64,000 nt of DNA, taken from positions 1-64,000 of the forward strand of contig NZ_JAPJDA010000004.1 of assembly GCF_026241755.1 (NCBI RefSeq), read 5' to 3'. Under the pieces are notes generated by a model. The model saw only the letters and a list, made by a program, of their open reading frames with translations. It searched no databases and was not told the DNA's origin. This DNA is from Salinimicrobium profundisediminis. Its GTDB lineage: Bacteria > Bacteroidota > Bacteroidia > Flavobacteriales > Flavobacteriaceae. This document shows, in pieces, positions 60,710 to 64,000 of this stretch. The translations under genes were made by a program, and so were the position numbers. How positions within the stretch are numbered: position 1 is the first letter of the stretch; each line of letters begins with the position of its first letter.

Positions 60710-63700
60710 ATGTCATCAAACAAGAAATACTGGAAAAGTGTTGAAGAGCTGAAGGAATCCAGCTCAATTGTTGAGACGCACAGCCAAAAAGAGTTTGTAG
60801 AAGAAATACCTACAGATGAATTTTTGGGTAACAAAGAGACTCTCGAAAGTTCAACTACTTCCAGGAGAGACTTTTTGAAGTACGTTGGTTTTAGTACTGC
60901 AGCGGCTTCTCTTGCTGCCTGTGAAGGGCCGGTAATGAAGTCTATTCCTTATGTAGTGCAGCCAGAAAGGATTGTGCCGGGGGTAGCAAATTACTATGCT
61001 ACTACTATGGCTGATGGATTTGATTTTTCAAGTGTTCTTGTAAAGACACGTGAAGGTCGTCCTATAAAAATTGAGCAGAATACTATGGGGACAACGGGTG
61101 CCAATGCCAGGGTGCATGCATCTGTTCTTTCTTTATATGATAATAAAAGGCTTCAAAGGCCATTGGCCAATGGAGAAGTTGTTTCCTGGGAGCAATTTGA
61201 CCGGGAAGTAAAAGAGAAGCTGAACAACGTAAATGGGGAGATTGTTTTATTGACCCAAACTTTCGCCAGCCCTTCTACTTCTAAGCTCATCAGTGAGTTT
61301 TCGCAGAAGTATGGGAATGTACGTCACGTTGTTTATGATACGGTTTCTGAAGATGCTGCACTTGAAGCTTTCCAGGCACGTTATGGTCGTAGAGCTCTTC
61401 CGAGCTATGATTTCGCTAAAGCTGAAGTCATTGTTTCTATTGGGGCTGACTTCCTGGGTGACTGGGCAGGTGGTGGCTATGATGCTGCTTATGCAAAAGG
61501 ACGTATTCCGAAGAATGGAAAAATGTCCAGACACGTTCAGTTTGAATCAAACTTCACGCTTAGTGGTGCCAATGCCGACAGGAGGGTAACCTTAACGCTT
61601 TCTCAGCAAAAGGCTGCACTCGCTGCTCTTCACGGGTATGTGACAGGTGGTGCTTCTACCAGTAATTTGCCTGCGCATATTGATGATGCACTTGTTAAAG
61701 CTGCAAGACAGCTGCGTAAAGCAGGAAGCGGTGCCGTAGTGGTTACAGGAATTCCTGATGTAGATGCACAGGCACTTGCGCTTTCAATAAACGAAGCTCT
61801 TGGTAGTGGAGTGATGAATACCGCAAGCCCGAGAATGCTGCGCCAGGGTAATGCTGCTGCTGTTAAGCAATTAGTAGCCGATATGCAGGCCGGACAGGTG
61901 GGAGCTATTCTTATTGCCGGAGTTAATCCTGCTTACAGCTTACCGTTTGCAGATGAATTTGCTAAAGGAATGGCTAATGTTGACCTTAAGGTTAGCTTCT
62001 CAATGAAAAATGATGAGACGGCGCTCCTTTCAGATTATGTTGCTGCCACACCTCACTATCTTGAAAGTTGGGGGGATGTAGAATTTACAACTCAAAAATT
62101 TGGGTTGATGCAGCCAACTATCAGACCTCTTTTTGACACAAGTCAGTTCCAGGATGTGCTCCTAAGATGGACTGATAATAATATTTCATACGCAGATTAT
62201 TTAAAACAGACCTGGGAAGGGGCTATGGGCGCCGGTTCCTGGATTGATGCGCTTCACGACGGAGTTTTTGAAGGGACTTCTCCTTTTACTACTGAAGTGG
62301 GAGCCGATCAAACTGCAACTTCCGTTTCTTTTGACGAGAATGCAGCTGTTAGAAATCTTTCTGCCGCGCAGGGTGAAGGTCTTGAACTTGAACTTTACAC
62401 ATCTGTGGCTTTAGGATCTGGAAACCAGGCTAACAACCCATGGTTGCAGGAATTGCCAGATCCAATTACAAGAGCTTCCTGGGATAACTATCTTAAAATT
62501 TCGAAAGCCGATGCCGAAGAGCTTGGTCTTGAAAATGAACATGTATCTAATGGGGCGCTTAATGGAAGTTATGTAAACCTTAAGGTTGGAGATGCTGTGC
62601 TTGAGAGAGTGCCTGTTTTCATTCAGCCGGGTCAGGCTAAGGGAGTTGTTTCTTTAGCGTTGGGTTATGGTAAAAAAGAAGGTGTTCAGAAGGAAATGCA
62701 GGTTGGGGTGAATGCTTATCCTCTTTACCAGGATTTTAACGCTCACCAAAAAGTTGTTATAGAAAAAGCTGCAGGAGTGCATGAATTTGCGTGTTTGCAG
62801 TTGCATACTACTCTTATGGGTAGGAATGATATTATAAAGGAAACTACGCTCGAGATCTTTAATACTAAAGATTCTCACGTGTGGAATAATATGCCCGAAG
62901 TTTCTCTTAACCACGTAGAGACACCTGTTACATCACCAGATGTTGACCTTTGGGATGGTTTTGACCGCTCTGTAGGTCACCACTTTAAAATGTCTATAGA
63001 TCTTAATGCCTGTACAGGTTGTGGGGCATGTGTGATTGCATGTCACGCCGAGAATAACGTTCCTGTAGTTGGTAAAGAAGAGGTGAGAAAGTATCGTGAT
63101 ATGCACTGGTTGCGTATTGACCGTTACTATTCTTCTGAAGAGACTTTTGAGCAGGATATTGAGAAGAAGGAGAATATGAGCGGTTTGGGGGATTCCCTTT
63201 CTCAGTTTGGAGAAATGGAAATTGCTTCAGATAATCCACAGGTGGTTTTCCAGCCAATGTTATGTCAGCATTGTAACCATGCTCCCTGTGAAACTGTTTG
63301 TCCTGTTGCTGCTACTATGCACGGGCGCCAGGGGCAAAACCAGATGATCTATAATAGATGTGTGGGTACACGTTACTGTGCAAACAACTGTCCTTATAAA
63401 GTGAGAAGGTTCAACTGGTTCCTTTACAACAAGAATGACGAGTTTGATTACAACATGAACAACGACCTTGGTCGTATGGTGTTGAACCCAGACGTTACAG
63501 TACGTTCCAGAGGTGTTATGGAGAAATGTTCTTTCTGTATTCAGCGTACTCAAAAGACTATTCTTGATGCCAAGCGTGAAGGTAGGGCAATAGAGGATGG
63601 AGAATTCCAGACAGCCTGTTCTTCAGCTTGTGATAAAGGAGCTATTGTTTTTGGAGATGTGAATGACGAATCCAGCAAGATAGCAGCATTGAGTGAAGAT

Positions 63701-63787
63701 GACCGTATGTATCACGCGCTGGAATATGTAGGGACCAAACCTAATGTAATGTACCAGACAAAGGTTCGCAATACATCTGAAGCATAA
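60710..63787 (+). CDS. actB: Alternative complex III subunit ActB (molybdopterin-oxidoreductase-like, iron-sulfur)
   Basis: 1025 residues. A twin-arginine-type signal occurs not at the very start but after about 50 residues (SRRDFLKYVGFSTAAASLAACEG), with a lipobox-like cysteine. A molybdopterin-oxidoreductase-like domain without cofactor (about 100-700) is followed by a C-terminal four-cluster ferredoxin domain: CTGCGACVIACHAENNVP, CQHCNHAPCETVCPVAAT, CVGTRYCANNCPYKV and CSFCIQRTQ. It lies 23 bp after actA and 33 bp before actC, in one operon. Confidence 0.95.
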   Translation: MSSNKKYWKSVEELKESSSIVETHSQKEFVEEIPTDEFLGNKETLESSTTSRRDFLKYVGFSTAAASLAACEGPVMKSIPYVVQPERIVPGVANYYATTMADGFDFSSVLVKTREGRPIKIEQNTMGTTGANARVHASVLSLYDNKRLQRPLANGEVVSWEQFDREVKEKLNNVNGEIVLLTQTFASPSTSKLISEFSQKYGNVRHVVYDTVSEDAALEAFQARYGRRALPSYDFAKAEVIVSIGADFLGDWAGGGYDAAYAKGRIPKNGKMSRHVQFESNFTLSGANADRRVTLTLSQQKAALAALHGYVTGGASTSNLPAHIDDALVKAARQLRKAGSGAVVVTGIPDVDAQALALSINEALGSGVMNTASPRMLRQGNAAAVKQLVADMQAGQVGAILIAGVNPAYSLPFADEFAKGMANVDLKVSFSMKNDETALLSDYVAATPHYLESWGDVEFTTQKFGLMQPTIRPLFDTSQFQDVLLRWTDNNISYADYLKQTWEGAMGAGSWIDALHDGVFEGTSPFTTEVGADQTATSVSFDENAAVRNLSAAQGEGLELELYTSVALGSGNQANNPWLQELPDPITRASWDNYLKISKADAEELGLENEHVSNGALNGSYVNLKVGDAVLERVPVFIQPGQAKGVVSLALGYGKKEGVQKEMQVGVNAYPLYQDFNAHQKVVIEKAAGVHEFACLQLHTTLMGRNDIIKETTLEIFNTKDSHVWNNMPEVSLNHVETPVTSPDVDLWDGFDRSVGHHFKMSIDLNACTGCGACVIACHAENNVPVVGKEEVRKYRDMHWLRIDRYYSSEETFEQDIEKKENMSGLGDSLSQFGEMEIASDNPQVVFQPMLCQHCNHAPCETVCPVAATMHGRQGQNQMIYNRCVGTRYCANNCPYKVRRFNWFLYNKNDEFDYNMNNDLGRMVLNPDVTVRSRGVMEKCSFCIQRTQKTILDAKREGRAIEDGEFQTACSSACDKGAIVFGDVNDESSKIAALSEDDRMYHALEYVGTKPNVMYQTKVRNTSEA

Positions 63788-63820
63788 ATAAACAGTTAAA
63801 GAATTAATTATAAAAAGCAT

Positions 63821-64000
63821 ATGTCTCATTACGAAGCACCTATTCGAAAGCCTTTAGTACTTGGCGATAAGACCTATCATGATGTAACGGTCGATGTTGC
63901 TGCGCCTGTTGAAGGACGAGCTAACAAATCATGGTGGATAGTTTTCTCTATTGCACTTGTCGCTTTTCTATGGGGATTAGGTTGTATTATCTATACCGTT
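63821..64000 (+). CDS. actC: Alternative complex III subunit ActC (NrfD-like), N-terminal part
   Basis: The first 60 codons before the window ends. The sequence MSHYEAPIRKPLVLGDKTY leads to the first membrane helix (about 40-60, WWIVFSIALVAFLWGLG). ActC is the quinol-binding NrfD-type membrane subunit. Assigned by operon position and N-terminal pattern. Confidence 0.9.
   Translation, partial: MSHYEAPIRKPLVLGDKTYHDVTVDVAAPVEGRANKSWWIVFSIALVAFLWGLGCIIYTV

Noticed and set aside
1-64000. CRISPR array, prophage or insertion sequence
   Set aside because: No evenly spaced repeats with spacers, no phage structural genes and no transposase frame were seen in the window.

Overview
The window is chromosomal DNA of a marine-type member of the Bacteroidota, family Flavobacteriaceae. 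The reasons are: a type IX secretion sorting domain; a lipoprotein with an acidic CSSDDD export signal; alternative complex III (ActA-ActB-ActC); DnaE fused to an N-terminal exonuclease; DUF4271 beside hemD; DUF4296 after a dihydroorotase with a DDQVHF metal motif; and promoters of the TTG-N19-TAnnTTTG type. The genus cannot be fixed from sequence alone; the gene content resembles the Gramella/Salegentibacter group (recollection, not a search).

Layout. 1-13.9 kb is housekeeping: the start of ftsX, leuS, a zinc metallopeptidase, ferritin, a saccharopine-dehydrogenase-like enzyme, pckA, hemD, a glycosyltransferase, dihydroorotase and a lipoprotein. 14-16.8 kb holds tyrS, a LuxE-like acyl ligase and a tiny T9SS-sorted protein. 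16.9-22.8 kb holds a TonB-dependent receptor and a beta-helix surface lipoprotein, divergent from a PhoB/PhoR-like two-component pair. The intergenic region carries 11-bp-phased direct repeats that look like a Pho box. 22.8-30 kb is again housekeeping and iron-sulfur: trmB, a LysE exporter, an alkyltransferase-like protein, mrp, nifU, an FNR-type reductase, ferredoxin and a glutaryl-CoA-dehydrogenase-like enzyme. 30-32.6 kb is the accessory stretch: a RelE/ParE toxin-antitoxin pair between two long direct repeats that share the 3' end of trmN6, then a broken four-helix-bundle (23S intervening-sequence type) gene between inverted repeats, inserted between trmN6 and rimM. 32.6-39 kb has rimM, rpsP and the large dnaE. 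39-44 kb has thioredoxin, a DUF58 protein, tRNA-Asp and a PAS/GAF kinase with a single-domain regulator. 44-48.6 kb is the rimP-nusA-infB operon, read leftwards, with a terminator-like hairpin in its leader. 48.8-58.4 kb is a nitric-oxide/stress island: two universal stress proteins, a soluble PAS kinase, a response regulator fused to a Crp/Fnr module, the iron-sulfur repair protein Ric, the quinol nitric-oxide reductase NorZ and an unusual His-rich membrane protein. 58.7 kb to the end is a SPOR protein and the first three genes of alternative complex III.

Systems. The likeliest underdescribed ones are: (i) the phosphate-type regulator pair with its own outer-membrane receptor and surface lipoprotein; (ii) the kinase/REC-Crp regulator that may control Ric and NorZ through a perfect ATAGGACAA-AA-TTGTCCTAT operator; and (iii) a dispersed 17-bp palindrome, CAAAAATG-S-CATTTTTG, present as six exact copies, two of them inside coding sequence. 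No prophage, integrase, insertion sequence, rRNA or CRISPR array was seen.
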